From Callaeas wilsoni (lineage: Eukaryota > Chordata > Aves > Passeriformes > Callaeidae): DNA of 64,000 bases. The notes below the pieces were generated by a model that ran no database searches, was not told the DNA's origin, and saw only the letters and a list, made by a program, of their open reading frames with translations. Made by a program: the position numbers and the translations under genes. This document shows, one piece after another, positions 1 to 13,035 of the stretch. The DNA is taken from positions 1 through 64,000 of the forward strand of contig VWPU01019360.1 of NCBI GenBank assembly GCA_013398955.1, given 5' to 3'. Within the stretch, counting starts at the first letter, position 1, and every line of letters starts with the position of its first letter.

Positions 1-20
1 CCTCTCCTCTCCTCTCCTCC
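1..20. repeat. (CCTCT)n simple repeat at window edge
   Basis: Four pyrimidine pentamers in a row, the last ending in CC, open the window. The repeat probably continues to the left, so its true length is unknown. It is an ordinary microsatellite. Confidence 0.9.
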
Positions 21-592
21 AGCTTTTCTGGTGTCTCAGCTAGATAGAAAAGCTTTCATGGAGGAATGCTACTTAAAAGAGAAATATTATCAGCTCCATT
101 TAGTTGCACACTATTGGCCTCCCATGTCAAGCACACTTATTTAATCATCAAAAAGCCAGTGTATTTTTGTTGCTGAGTTCAGTAGGTCATGTATCTTAGT
201 GCTCCACTAATCATTCCCAAAAATGGCTACTTCAGAAGAGGAAACAGAATCAGTATTCCTGGTGCATCTGTCATTCATAAATGCTGCAATGAAGAAACTG
301 TTTTCAGTTTTATGTCAAATCAATGCAGGAAGACTTCAACATTCATTTCCACAGTGAAACCAATTATAAACCTTAGGTGGAACATTGATTCTGTCAAAAA
401 AATATTCTGGTTGTAGAGGTCTTTCCATCTTGGAATTACTATTTTCTTTTTGATTTTAAATAACTCACAGTGAAAAAAAGAAAGATATATATGAAAATCT
501 TTTCTAGGAAATACTTTTAACTTAGACATGGCATTAAATAAATAAAGTTAGAAAGGTTGAAGTGTTCTTTAGTGAACCTTGAAGTGAACCAT

Positions 593-935
593 GTTCCAAC
601 TTCCTGGAGATCTCTGGAAGGGTGGTTGTAGTGAGGTGGAGATTGGTCTCTTTTTCCAGGCAACAACTGATAGAACAAGAGGACACAGTCTTTAGTTGCG
701 CCAAGGGAAATATAGGTTGGATATTAGGAGAAAATTTTTTACAGAAAGAGTGATAAAATATTGGAACGGTCTACCCAGGGAGGTGGTGGAATCACCATCC
801 CTGGACGTATTTAAAAAGAGATTGGATATGGCACTCAGCACCATGGTTTAGTTTAGTTGAGGTGTTGGGACAGAGATTGGACTCGATGATCTTGAAGGTC
901 TCTTCCAACTTGGAATAGAATAGAATAGAATACTC
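593..935 (+). mobile_element. CR1 LINE 3' fragment with (GAATA)n tail
   Basis: The plus strand carries the typical end of an avian CR1 non-LTR retrotransposon: 'ggttgtagtgaggtgg', then 'aggttggatattagga', 'cccagggaggtggtgga', 'atccctgga' and finally 'gatgatcttgaaggtctctt'. This is the end of the ORF2 reading frame plus the short 3' untranslated part. The copy is 5'-truncated, as most CR1 copies are, and has many substitutions, so it is not coding. It ends in four GAATA units (913-932) instead of the usual octamer tail. The left edge is approximate. Confidence 0.9.
913..932. repeat. (GAATA)4 pentanucleotide tail of CR1
   Basis: Four exact GAATA units directly follow the CR1 3' end. They probably grew from the element's own short terminal repeat by slippage. 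Confidence 0.85.
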
Positions 936-3900
936 ATTGGAGTTCTAAGTTACTGTGGACTTGTGTCTTTCACCAAGACCTTCCTTTCTGAAGAAGATGC
1001 ACATATTTCATCCTTGTGCAAGTCATTCATACTGAGAATTTACAGGCCACATTCACTTCAAATACCACCTTCCAAACAGGGCATTATTTCTACCATCGTT
1101 GCTGTATATACAGCAGACACATCAAAGCCAATAGTAATTCTCAGTGAGGGGACTGTGCACAATTTTTTCAGAGTGTGATTTTCAACGGGAATAGTAGGGA
1201 AAAGTATAGTTCTCCATACTGGTGATCCTAGTTATTCCAATGGCTGTTAGGTCAGTGAAACAATTTATATTGGCCATCACTGTTATTTCTGGTGTTTTAG
1301 CTCTCTTTTTGTAAAAGGTTTGGCATCAGTTCTTTAGGTGTCTGCAAAACCACCACCAGGGATGGAAAAATGAGGCATGGGAAAGTTCAATGAGCACTTG
1401 AAATGTAGTATTATGTCAGAGGCCAGAGTGCATAACCTGCTCTCCCAGAGGTTTTGCTGCCTGGGCTGGGACAACATTTGGTGCAGCTCGAATCAGATCT
1501 GCCTCATTTGCTTTAGCCTTGCCTTGATTTGTGGGGCAGTGTCTGGTTAACCTCATCTCCTCACGCCCTGCCTTGCTGACCTATCTTTCTGGCTTGACCT
1601 CAGGTCTCCCCCATTATTACAGCTTCATCTGGCAGTCATTGACATGTCAGCTGGCCCTGGTTGCTGTCTTTTTCGTTCAGGTGCCATGGGACTGTGTCCT
1701 TGTCAGAGAGAGCTTTGCCCTGCCCACCCTGCTGTGGCTCTTGGCTTCCAGCTCCACTGTCCTTTCCAAGCAGCCTGCCTTTGCTGTTCCCTGACATATG
1801 CCTTAGAACAGGGGGAAAAAATTAACTGTTTCTTGTTTATCTTCATGGCAGAAATGGGCAATAAAATCCTTCAATGGAAAGGAATATCAATAAAATAACC
1901 AAACTTGATGTATTGTAGAACTGGATGTCTAGTATCCTTTGGGTCTGCTATTGGTACTGAATGGATTAGTCAAGAAATACCATTCACAGACTTCAATTAT
2001 GCTGCTATTAAGCATGCAGCACTATAAATTTGAGGGTCTGGAGGAGTTCAGGCTTACAGAAGGTATTCTCTATATGAATTTCTCATATTTGGCATGATAA
2101 ATACATGTATTTTGGAGAATATTTTAAAACAAAAGTTATACAAATTTATCTTGGAAATAAATAGTAAAATAATGTTCTGAACAAGGTGCAGATATTAGAG
2201 TTTCATCATAGTGCTTTGAAATACCTCATAAATTTTGAAGTATTTAAAATAAGAAACTTAATCTTTCAAATATATGCTGTGCTGTGTAGGCTACACTACT
2301 ACTATATGAGCTTCTCTTGAAGAAAGCTTTTTTCTTTGAGCTCTGTGCCTACACTCACACCTCTTAGCTCCTGGGTCACTTTTCTCACAGTTGTGATTTG
2401 TTGCACTTTTGAGATTATAAGGAAAAAGAAAAATTCAGGTTTATACCACAGTAAACAGTGCAATTCCAAACTAACAGTAGGTGTGGTTGTCATCACTGAA
2501 AAGAATTTTTTTAAAATCAAAAGTACATTGCTATGATAGATGTACAAAAATTGGATTAATAAGAAATTGCTTCTTATTCTGAAATATCCTTCATTAAGTT
2601 ATTTTCATAATTAAATCATTATTGAAGAAAATTCAGTTTTTCTTTATTATATGGAGTTCTTTTTAAAATTCCTTGCTTGGACAGTTATCCTATTTTAATT
2701 ACCCAGAGCTGGATGTATTAAGTGGCTTCCTAATGAATCTTGAAATAAAGCTTTACTCGTGTTCATATTACCACATTTTAATTTTTAGCTTTCACATTGC
2801 ACAGACCTTCTAGGTGTATACAAATATCTGAAGGCTTTTGGAACACACAGAAAACTTAAAAAACCCATGCTGCAGAGGTGGTTGCATGTGAGACAAGTTG
2901 CTTATCAGTTGTGTAAAACTAAAGGTCTATTAAACAGATGAAACAAAAAAACAGAGTTCTTGACATGTTTGTGGATCCGAAGATGTACCATTTACTGGAA
3001 CTTCTGGCATTTAATTTGCACTATGTAGCTTTTCCAAGGACTATACTATATAGCTTTTGTTCTTATAATAAAATTAAAACATCCAGTGTAAGTGGTCATG
3101 TATTATGAGTCCATATATTAATACAGGAAACTGTAATTAAAATCTGAGCTTTTAAAATGCAAAAGCAAATATATGTTACCAATATCACTTTGCCTCTGAA
3201 ATCTACACATAAAATTAGAAATTTCTTGGTATTTACTTGCACATTCAATCTTTTAAACAAATATCCAAAACAAAGAGCTTTTGAACCAACACTGGAAAAG
3301 TTGGCAGAAGAAAAAGAGGGAAGAAGGGCGTGATTAAAATATTTTCTAGTTAGAGCTCTTATTTAAAACATATCCTGCCTTTAACTTTTCAGTAGAGTTA
3401 TTATTTGCATTGCAGTCTCTTGGAGAACTGGAGTTATTTTAGTTTTTGCTGTCAGAGGCTATGAGCTATCCTATTTTGGTAAGAAAAACAACAGATGTTT
3501 GCTGATGTAAAAACATGATTTTTTTTCCAAAGGTGTTATCTTAGAACAAGAAAATCTACACACAGAAAAAGAAGAGTTAGGAAACTCTGTGAACTGTCTG
3601 TGAAAGGAGGTTAACATGATTGAACAGAAGGCAGAGTAACTTGTTAAGACACTGTTTTTACATGAGTTGCCTGCAAATAACGAAGTTTTCAGTTTCCCTG
3701 TTAAACTGCCACAAGAATGGCAGCCAATATATATAGGTCCTCCTGCAGAGTGTCTCCCCCACCATCTTCCATTTCTTGAGTATAAAAGGTGTAATTTTTC
3801 AGAAAAATGTAACCTGGAATCTCTTGCTACCTACCTATTTAACTTACTATATTAAATATCACATTATGCTTTCCTCTCTTTAAGCTGAATTAGTTCTCTC

Positions 3901-4182
3901 TCTTGCTCTGAGTGAACTGCAATTCGAACAAAATAATAGTAGCTTAGTTTGGGAAGAGCACTCTAAGTGGTTCATCTTATCTTTCAGTGTCTTTTCTAAT
4001 CTGATTAATATATGCTTAGAAAGGAAATGTTAACTGATGATGAAGCTCATAAGCACAAGACAAGAGCATGTGAGCAAAGAATATCTAGAAATGCTTTGTG
4101 AAGTAAGATGTGCTCAATACAGCTCCCTTCTGTGGGCAATCATTTTCGCAAATCGATTCCCTTGTGTTAACTTTGTATTTAA
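936..4182. other. Non-coding unique DNA
   Basis: I see no recognisable gene. The frames here are short and lack domain features. The stretch at about 1430-1800 is visibly richer in G and C than its surroundings and could be an old repeat I do not recognise. A short acceptor/donor pair near 3452-3478 is too weak to call an exon. The rest is AT-rich sequence with scattered short A and T runs. Confidence 0.6.
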
Positions 4183-4490
4183 AACGGGCTTATAAGAAAG
4201 ATGGGGAAAAACATGTTAGTAGGGCTTGTTGTGGTAAGACAAGGGATAATGGTTTTAAACTAGGAGAGAGTAGACTTAGATTAGATATAAGGAAGAAATT
4301 TTTTTGTAATAAAAGTGGCGAAACACTAAAGCACGTTGCTCAGGTAGGTAGTAGGTGTCTCATCCCTGGAAAGATTCAAGGCCAGATTGGATGGGGCTCT
4401 GAGCAACCTCATCTAGTTTAAGATTGCAGGGAGGTTGGGCTAAATGACCTTAAATGTCCCTTCCAACCCAAGCCATTCTATGATTTTATT
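4183..4490 (+). mobile_element. CR1 LINE 3' fragment
   Basis: The plus strand reads as a CR1 3' end: 'ggcttataagaaagatgggg', 'gataatggttttaaactagg', 'agatataaggaagaaattt', 'catccctggaaa.attcaag', 'gattggatggggctctgagc', then 'tgtcccttccaaccca' and a tail 'attctatgattttatt'. It is a different CR1 lineage from the copy at 593-935, because the block before the tail differs. The short 'gtccctgctcat'-type block usual before the tail appears deleted. It is 5'-truncated and non-coding. Confidence 0.92.
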
Positions 4491-5505
4491 ACTTGCATAA
4501 ATCAGCATTGTTTCAATTAAAATACTTTGTATAAACCGTGCAGATGAGACAAAATAATAATCATTGCAACCAAAGCTCAAATGACTGTGCCTTCCAAGAT
4601 AAAATGTTTACTTCATTTTACCCATGAAATAAGTTGCTTTGCATTTCTTCTTGATGTTGCATTGTGGTGTAGTAAAGCTCAAAATTGCTTGCGCTATCAT
4701 TTCCTTTTCCCATTTTGGTCTCCATATTCTGCACAGTAATCCTTGCTTTCCAAATAAAGCTGTTCTTAATTCTTTCAAAGTAAGCTGATTCAGGTGAGTT
4801 ATGTTTGACAAACAATAAGTTTATTACTTGGTTAAAAGGAGAAGACAATTAAGAAATGCATGATCTGTGCAAAACAAAAGAAATTTCACAGTGGGAGGAG
4901 GTATGTCAGAACATAATGGGAGTGAAATCCTTATGAAGAGACACGCTGATTGGTGATCTTTGGATCACAAAAATTCGATCAATTGGCATTAGTGTTAGAC
5001 TGTATCATGTCAGCACAATAAAAGTTCTTCTTGAGCCCAACATACTAAATGAAAAATTTATTACTGAGTTGACCTTTGTTTTAGGCAGATTTCAGTGAGT
5101 CTCTTCTTGTTTTATCCTTTTAAAAATTAAAAAGGCAATAATAATGCTACTGGAGCTGGCTGTATTCACTGGATGAGCAGTAGTTTCTGCTCTTTGCTTT
5201 ACTAAAATGGTCACATGGGAAGCCAGGCTCTGTAAATATCCAACCCATGTGTTTGGTGAATGAAGTTTTATATGGCCAGAGATCTCAGATTACTACTTCA
5301 AGAATAGGACACTCTTTTGCACTGTACTAAATGAGTCCTTGCGTTTGAAAAGAAGGAAAAACCTGGGGCAAAAGAGAAAGGGGAGGACCATGTGTGAAAG
5401 CTGGGATGGATCAGAATCACTTCAATATTTTAGTAAATATGCTATTTATTGAAATAGTTTTAAGAACAATGCTCTCCAGGTTTATTACTTGTAAAGTATG
5501 TTGTG
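4491..5505. other. Non-coding unique DNA
   Basis: AT-rich intergenic or intronic sequence between two CR1 copies. No gene, RNA or repeat is recognised in it. Confidence 0.6.
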
Positions 5506-5960
5506 GTATCACAGAATTGTTGAAGTTGTCAGGGGGCTCTGGAGGTCAGCTCGTCCAATTCCCTGCTCAAGTAGGGTCTCCTAGAGCTGTCTGCCTAGGA
5601 CTGTGTCCAGGTAGATTTGGAATTTCTCCAAAGGAGTGGAAACTCCACAGCTGCTCTGGGTAACCTCTGCCAGTGCTCAGTTACCCTCAGAGAAAAACAA
5701 GTGTTTCCTGATCTTCATGCAGTACCTCCTGTATTTCAGTTTGTGCTCTTTAGTTCTTGTCCTATCATTGGGTGTCACTGAAAATAGCTTGTCTCTGTGC
5801 CCTTTACACCTTCCCTTCATGTATATACATATATTAATAAGATTGCCCTTGAGCCTTCTCTTCTCCAGGCTGAACTGTCCTGCTCTCTCAGGCTTACCTT
5901 GTGAGAGAGTTGCTCCAGTCTCTTTATTATACTAGTGGCCTTTAACTGGAGTGTCTCCTG
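5506..5960 (-). mobile_element. CR1 LINE 3' fragment, minus strand
   Basis: On the plus strand this begins with 'atcacagaattg' (the inverted 3' tail), continues through 'cagctcgtccaattccctgc' and contains 'ccttctcttctccaggctga', the inverted hallmark of the CR1 ORF2 C-terminal coding end. The block order is that of a CR1 inserted on the minus strand. It is considerably diverged: the tail is reduced to one partial unit and the protein frame is broken. The right edge near 5960 is approximate. Confidence 0.9.
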
Positions 5961-8900
5961 TATTTCTGTAGATTTTATGGCAGATTTCTTTTACAAGAGT
6001 TGGAATATGTCTGGTTCGTAACAATGCATGTGTTATAGGAGCAGATATTTTAAGTACAGTAGGACAACGGCTTTGTTATTCCCAGGTTTGTGCTGTTGTG
6101 CTTTTACTAGAAGCATTTGTTCAAATAAATCAAAAAACGTATTCTCTATAAAGAGGTGATGTGCCTGCCTCTTTAGGCTGGTTAATGTGCGGTTGGCTGG
6201 CTGCATTGTAATAAAAACTGGTAATTTTTAAAATGTCTTCCTTTGATATAAAACTAAAATACATTACTTTATTTGTAATGCCACCTGTGTGTTGCACTAC
6301 AACACAATTACAGAGACTGGCAAAAGGTTACGCAGGTGTTGGAAGTTAGACTAGTATAATGTACTTGTGCTTTGCTCACATTACATAGGGAAATTTCAGG
6401 AATACACTGTGGTTCTCATTATTTTACCAAAGCTTTGAGAATTCTGTTGCCATTCCAAATTGTCCTAACAGCTTGATTGTGTGGTAGTTTCACGTTGCCT
6501 ATGACTGTATTGAAAGCAGGAGTATTTGACAGTTTGTGCTGAGGAATTGGACCTGTCTGGAATTTGGATGTTGTCAGCAAATGAAGTCACATCAGGTTTT
6601 TTCCTTTTTCTTGTATCAGTGCATTGGATATATGGAAATCAGGTATGTTCTAAGGATTATATCGTTGGTATTTGTAAAAGGCTCTGACAGTTAAAACCGT
6701 CAAAACACTACAAATGTCTTTATTTTTAGCAGTTCAGGGCTTTGTTGCAGCTACTTTATCTTGTACCTGATGGGTTCACAAGCCAAGCTATGGCAATGAG
6801 ACGGACAATAAAAACCATCTTCCTGCTTGTCCTCAAGCAGAAATTGTTCCCTGCATTAAGTGGAGATAAGAGAGATCTGAGGAGGGATCGAGACAATTGA
6901 AATGAGAACAGAGAAGTTTCTGCCATTCCTCTAAACAAGGCTAAGGCTAAGCAGTGAAAGCTTTAGAAATAAAAGCAGCTCTGCTCTTGAACTTGTTGGA
7001 TAAAATGATCTTGTCTGATTTGTTTCTTTTCTCACTTTCTTTTTTGCTTCTTTTTTTTCCAGTGGGAATGTATTATTTCCTAGATTATTATTTAAACTCC
7101 ATAATTACTGTTACAAATGGTAAAGGTAGAAGCAATAATTTTGGATATATAAATTACAATTAATAAAAGTCTAGTAAAAGATTTATTAAATGATTCACTT
7201 TTTTTATTAACTAATAACAAAAATCTTTAGCATCTGAGGCCAAATCAAATAAGTTATGAAAAATAATAAATGAGTATAGGGTAAAAACATGCTTTTAGTA
7301 GTAAGAATTTTCTTTTTACAAGATGAAAATTTAAATTTACTTTTTGATGACAGAGAATTTATTTGAATTTTAGCAACAGAAAAAAACCACTTTGGAATTT
7401 TAAAGTTTTTATTAAGTCATGTAACAGTTTGAGTCTGAAATTTATCATAGATAGAGGTGAAATATGTCAAGTGGCAGTCTCCGACCTATATATCAAAAAG
7501 TTCAGTTATACAAACTTACACGTAGTTATATAATAAAATGTCTCTTACACTTATAGACAGTTAATTCAGTTATCAGAAAGCTGCTTAAATACTGAGGTTT
7601 TGATTAAGATCTGTGTCTGAATGCTTAATTACACTACTCCTAATATAGTTGCAAGGCAAAAATATATAAACCCCTGACTTTTCATCTGAACAATGTTATC
7701 TTCACCTGATAACTGGTAATCTTACATGCACAAAATAAAATTACAGACATATAATTATTTTGGACATAATTAGCATTTTAGTCTTAAGAGATTCAGCACT
7801 CAGAATGTGAGAGTTTGGATGATAATCCCAGAGCATTCTTAAGTGAGATATCCTCTGTTCTATCTGGAAATATTAATTTTGATTATTATGCCATAGAGAA
7901 AGAAATAAAAGTGACTGAATTTCCCATTTAATTGCAGGATGAAGTTCTGACTGACTGAAGTGTCTAAGCCAAGAAAACAGGTTGAAGAGGAAGGAAAGTT
8001 GCAGCGACTTTTGGTACCACAGTGAAGAGCTTGAGCGGTCTCTGAGAGGAGAAGCCCAGTCGCTGTCATGAGCACTGTAGAAAAAGCACACCCAAGCAGG
8101 CACTAGCTAATTTCTTTCACTAACAGAATTGTGTATTCTCACTTGTTTTGTGGTCATTTTCAGCTTATGCAATCTTTAGTATCTTCGTTGTGTTTATGAC
8201 GCAGAGAACTACACAGTGTTTGTTTTGGTGGCTTCTTTTATACTGCTGAAGTGAAGTTTACTTACTGTAAATTTGTTACACTTGCAAGTTTGGAGAAGCC
8301 TAACTCTCTCTGAGTAGGTATTTGTGAGCGTCCAAATACCTGTGCATTTTGCAAGATTCTAGTTAGATAAACCATTTCAGAAAGACAGATAGGAAGTTCT
8401 CTTAGAGAAACCTAAAAACTCTTGACCAGCATCTCTCAAGAGACCAACTTAGTAACAGTTGGTGGCAGGATGTGTTCTCACATTTTTTATGCAGGAGTAA
8501 TGACTGTGATCTCTTGGAGCCATTTTTCAAGGAAGAAAACTGTGATCTTATTCATCTTTGTTATCAGAGGTCAGTACTTGCATTCATTTTTTCAATTTCT
8601 ATTGAAAAGAGGAAGTTTGATTTTTATTTTTAAATTGCTTTTGTGTCAATTCTAAGTTGCAGAATTCCTTGACATCAGAAAATGCCATCTCACCTAACTG
8701 ATGCCTGTTTCCCAGGCAATATTAAGCCACTGTAGTGAAGCTGAGAATCTTATGTGAAATTGCCACTTTCCCAAACAAATCCAAGGATAAAAAAAACATG
8801 TTTATACTACTGTAATGGTAGGATTAGGCTACAATTAATTTAAAGACAGTAATAAGGAGTTGCTTGTAGTTTACATTTTACATTAACAGCAAACAACAAA

Positions 8901-11900
8901 GTAGTGATTAACTTGAAGTTAAAGACACTGAGATATCCCAGTTAAGCATGTGAAGCACAGAAAGCAAAAGATGGAAGTCACAACTAGTGGCAAATTTTAT
9001 TTATCCTTGTTAAAGCTGTTTATTCTGTGAGGAAAGGCTTTGACCATCACTTCTTATCTTTATTCTTCTTTTCCCTTTCTCCTCTTTGCCATCTTTCTAG
9101 ATTTTCCTCTCATTAGTATTACAGTGTTCTCTGAGTTGATATATGATTCAGCACTCTGCTGAATCACAGACATGGCCATATAAAACATTTTACTGTGAGT
9201 GGAATGAAAAGAACAGCTGCTCTGATACCACATCTCTTTTTCTGAAGCTGTTGGAGCTGAGGCTCGCTAGGTGTCAGCAGAGCAGTCCAGAAAAAAAGCT
9301 TTCTTCCCTGAGAATTAATAAAGGAAGTAGCAGGTAACAGTTAAAAGTTCATGCGTGTAGCAGAAATTTTAAAGCATATTAGGTGGTTGTTTTAGTTCAT
9401 GTTAACCTAACCTAGAAAACCAGTGTTATTGTGCTTCCCATGCCATCAGCTCTGTTTTTATTTCATTGTCAAGCTGCTTTTCATATGTACAAAGTCTCAT
9501 TGCGTGTCTAGGGAATAGTGGCTACGTGCTGCATTTCAGGCAGTAAATGAGAAAGACTGTAAGCTAGAAAAATGATCACTTAGTGAACTTTTCAAAATAC
9601 CCAGTCTGCTCAGACATGAGGTCTGCAGACTCTCACGAATAACTTTTGCTTCCATTTCCTGTGTTACCCTGTTCCGTTGTTCATTCTGAAGACATGCAGA
9701 AATTCTTAAATTTTTAAATTATTATTTTTATTTTTCTACTAATTTATAAAAAATTTATGTATTTTCTCTGGCTTTTAGCTAGGTCTGACACAGAAGATAG
9801 CATCTGCCTCCAGACTCAAGGGAGTTATGCTTGCCAGCCATTCAGATGTCATCTTCCACTGGCACGCTTCATTCTGGCTAACGCTGGGCTCAACAGTGGG
9901 TGTTTATTTTATTTTTTGACAAACACTAGCTGATAGATCAGCTTCCCTCAGAACCTTGCCTTCCTTCCCACTGCCTTTTAAGCATTTTGGCTTACTCTTA
10001 TAGTGGTTTGCAAAGGCTTGCCTTGCCTCTCAAACAGTGTGGAACCAAAAAGCCCAGAAAAGCCTTTCTATAATAAAAAATTGGCTCTACCTGGAACTTC
10101 TGTAACACTAGCCATAGCTTGATCCTGGAGAATAAACAGCTTCTACTACATGATATGCAATAAAATGTAACTGATACAATCCACGCTTAGAGTGCATAAT
10201 TGTATACATTTCAATACATACACATTTATATGGATATGAAAAGTATGGCATTATAAGTTTTTAAAATACTTGGTACGCGATGCTTCCTTGAAGCTTTTTT
10301 TTCTTTATTTTTCACACTGGATACTTGGGATCCATGTAGAAGCAATTGCTAAGTGACTTAGGAAACTGTCTGTGGGAAGTGAAGCGTATTTCTGTATTTA
10401 TTTATGGAACTGATTCCGCCTCTAAGCAGGAAAGCATAGGTATTGGCTTATTGAGGAGGCTGAAAAGTTCATCCTCTGTGTCTGATGAAATTTTTTGAGT
10501 TAAAGATGAATGATGCTACAAGGCAAGAAATAATGACCTCTGAGGCTCAAGAAAGAGTATCAATAAAAATTGGCTGAATCTAAGGCAATGCAGTATTAAA
10601 CGTGTGAAACTGCTGGTTAATATTTAGCTACTGCAAATGCTCATGAGGATGCATCCTCTAAAGAAGTAAAGCAATGAACAGAATTATTTTTACCTTTATA
10701 TATTTCCTGGAATTTATGCCTTTAAAGATAGTGCTCAGCAAGACTACTGCAGCATTTAACTTCTGTGTTAGAGGGACCAGCCCTATTTAAAAGCTATGGA
10801 TCACACAGACTGTTCCGTTAGTGGACTAAGGTACATAGGACAGAGAAAAAGTGTCTTTTGCCTTTGCTATATCTGGAACATTTGTACAGAAACAAAAGAA
10901 ACCCAAGACCCAAAAATTACTTCAATGGTAATTCAGTAAAGAAGCAGTATCAATTTTCAGTTTACATAAGTTTATAATGATTTAAACTTTTTCCTTTTTT
11001 TAATATGAGGAAAAAAGCTTATTATTTATTCCAACAAAAATAATATCCACGCTAAAAATAACCAACATAGTATGAAAAATTAATGAATGTTATTTGTCAG
11101 AATGTGAAAAATGGTGTGAGCATCACTGTCAATAGTACAAGAGAGGGAATCTTATGTGTCTTAAACAATGAATGAATAGGTGCATGTGAAAGAAGTGTAG
11201 CAATTCTTATAAAATTATGGCTTTAGATGTGCATAACAATACAAGAATAACAGTAGTAATAATAATAACAATAATAACAACAACAATAACAATAATATCA
11301 ACAACAACAATAATAAAATTCCACCTGTATGTTTTTCAAGAATAGTACTTAAATATCCTGAAAGCCACCATAACTGACTGCATCCTTGCTTGCTTGTTCA
11401 GAAGCTTGTGGTAGAAGAGGTACATTTTCATGTTATGCTAGCTTTTGATAAAGTTAATTCTATTCTCAGATTGGGCATTAGTGTATGGCTACTCCCTGCT
11501 TTAAACTTAATGAGTAAGATCAATTTGTTCCATGTAGCATGTTGCATTCTGAAGAGTGGATCCTGCACACTATGTAAATCAATGCGATAAATACTACCAG
11601 GATCCCTCAAATTATTCTCCACGAGATTTTAATGAGTTGTGCTAGGGTTAAAGATCATTAACAGTTTCATTTGTCAATCTCTCAAGTGCCGTATATAGCA
11701 CAGTGTTTCTTGTGGCCTATAGTAGGGTTTGGCTGTATAAGTTAGATTTCAAATCATGTTAGCACTGGTTATTTTATAACAAAGGGGTTATTTTAAATCT
11801 GGCATTGATGTAAGTGCCCCGAATAATAGCAGTGACAGTGCAATTGCTTTATCTTTCCAGTTAGCTTTGGAACACCAAATGTTTGTATAGAACACCGTAT

Positions 11901-13035
11901 GCAATAATTTCTAATATTGTAAGAAATGTTCTAGGGCTTATTGTAGAGGTCGGAAATCGATTTTGCTGGCAAATGGAAAAAATCCCAACAGATTGCAGGT
12001 GTATCATGATTGCTACGTGATGTCTATTTGGCTGCCAATGCATAGAAACACTGTGGTGTCAGAGTTAATATCATTAATTATAGAGAAGGTGCAGGAGTTC
12101 CCAAGCAAGAGAGCAGCTGTCATTGAGATCAGGCATACCAAGCTAGGGAAGTTTCTGGGGACCCACAGGTTCAGTTCGTTGCCACATGCAGTCTGTGACA
12201 GTCTGTCTTTAGTTTCAGGAACACGACGAACAGAGGGACATCCGGTAGGAAATGTGTTGTGGGTTTTTTTTGGGGTCACAAGCTTTCCCTCATCTCTCAG
12301 GGATTTTGTGCTTCCAAAGGTATCCTGTTTTGGTTTTGTGAGTATAACTTCCTAGCAGGTAGGCTTTGAAAAAAGACGGAAAAATCTTGCAGCAGATAAA
12401 CTGACTGCAATAAAGAGTCATAAAGCTTTTGCTTGTTTTAAATAACCTTGATTTCTTTAATTGGTTCAACTGTAATTTTCTATGCAAAATATGTCTTAAA
12501 TGCTCCATGTTCTGGATTCCTGAGCTCTTCAACTTTGTTTTGCTGCTATAGCTAAACAGGCCTAATGGAGAAATACAATAGTAGAATAAAATCTTGGGGT
12601 CTGTGTTCCAAGTATACCTTTGCTCATAAAAGCATTTATTGAGGTGAATTAAGAGCATGGCTCAGGCCTCTGCTGCCATTTTTTGGAATTGTTTGTAAGA
12701 GTTCTGAAAATAAAAAGAATGAAAAAGTTTTTAAAAAATAAGCTAGATAATTAGGGTAGAAGCGTCTTAACATTGTAGATTGCTTCCTTGGTATAATAAA
12801 AGTTATTGACATAATTTGTATAGACACTGTTCTGAGCCAAAAATGAAAACAAAAAAAAAGAGGTCAGAAAAATCCTGCAAGATTCAAAGATATTTTGAAT
12901 ACAGCAGAACGTTCTGGAGAAAAAAAAAACAACTCAAAACTCGCTTGCACTGAAGATACTGGCCTGAAAGCTTTCACTTTGGAATTATTGGTTTTTAAAA
13001 CCTTGGGTACATTATTATTTTGCATATAGTTTGTT
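5961..13035. other. Non-coding unique DNA with a trinucleotide repeat
   Basis: About 7 kb of AT-rich DNA with no recognisable gene. It contains the AAC/AAT microsatellite at 11245-11316 and several short A or T runs. Open frames in this interval, including one of 130 codons at 11963-12355 (+) and one of 122 codons at 12290-12658 (-), show no domain, signal peptide or repeat pattern that I recognise, and they overlap each other on opposite strands. Confidence 0.55.
11245..11316. repeat. (AAT/AAC)n interrupted trinucleotide repeat
   Basis: About 70 bases of mixed AAT and AAC units with a few interruptions (for example GTA near the start and ATC in the middle). It has no flanking poly-A or transposon and is likely a slippage microsatellite, possibly polymorphic. 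Confidence 0.9.

Noticed and set aside
11963..12355. 130-codon plus-strand frame, with a 26-base acceptor/donor pair near 12219-12244
   Set aside because: It is overlapped by minus-strand frames of similar size, has no domain, and the donor is weak.
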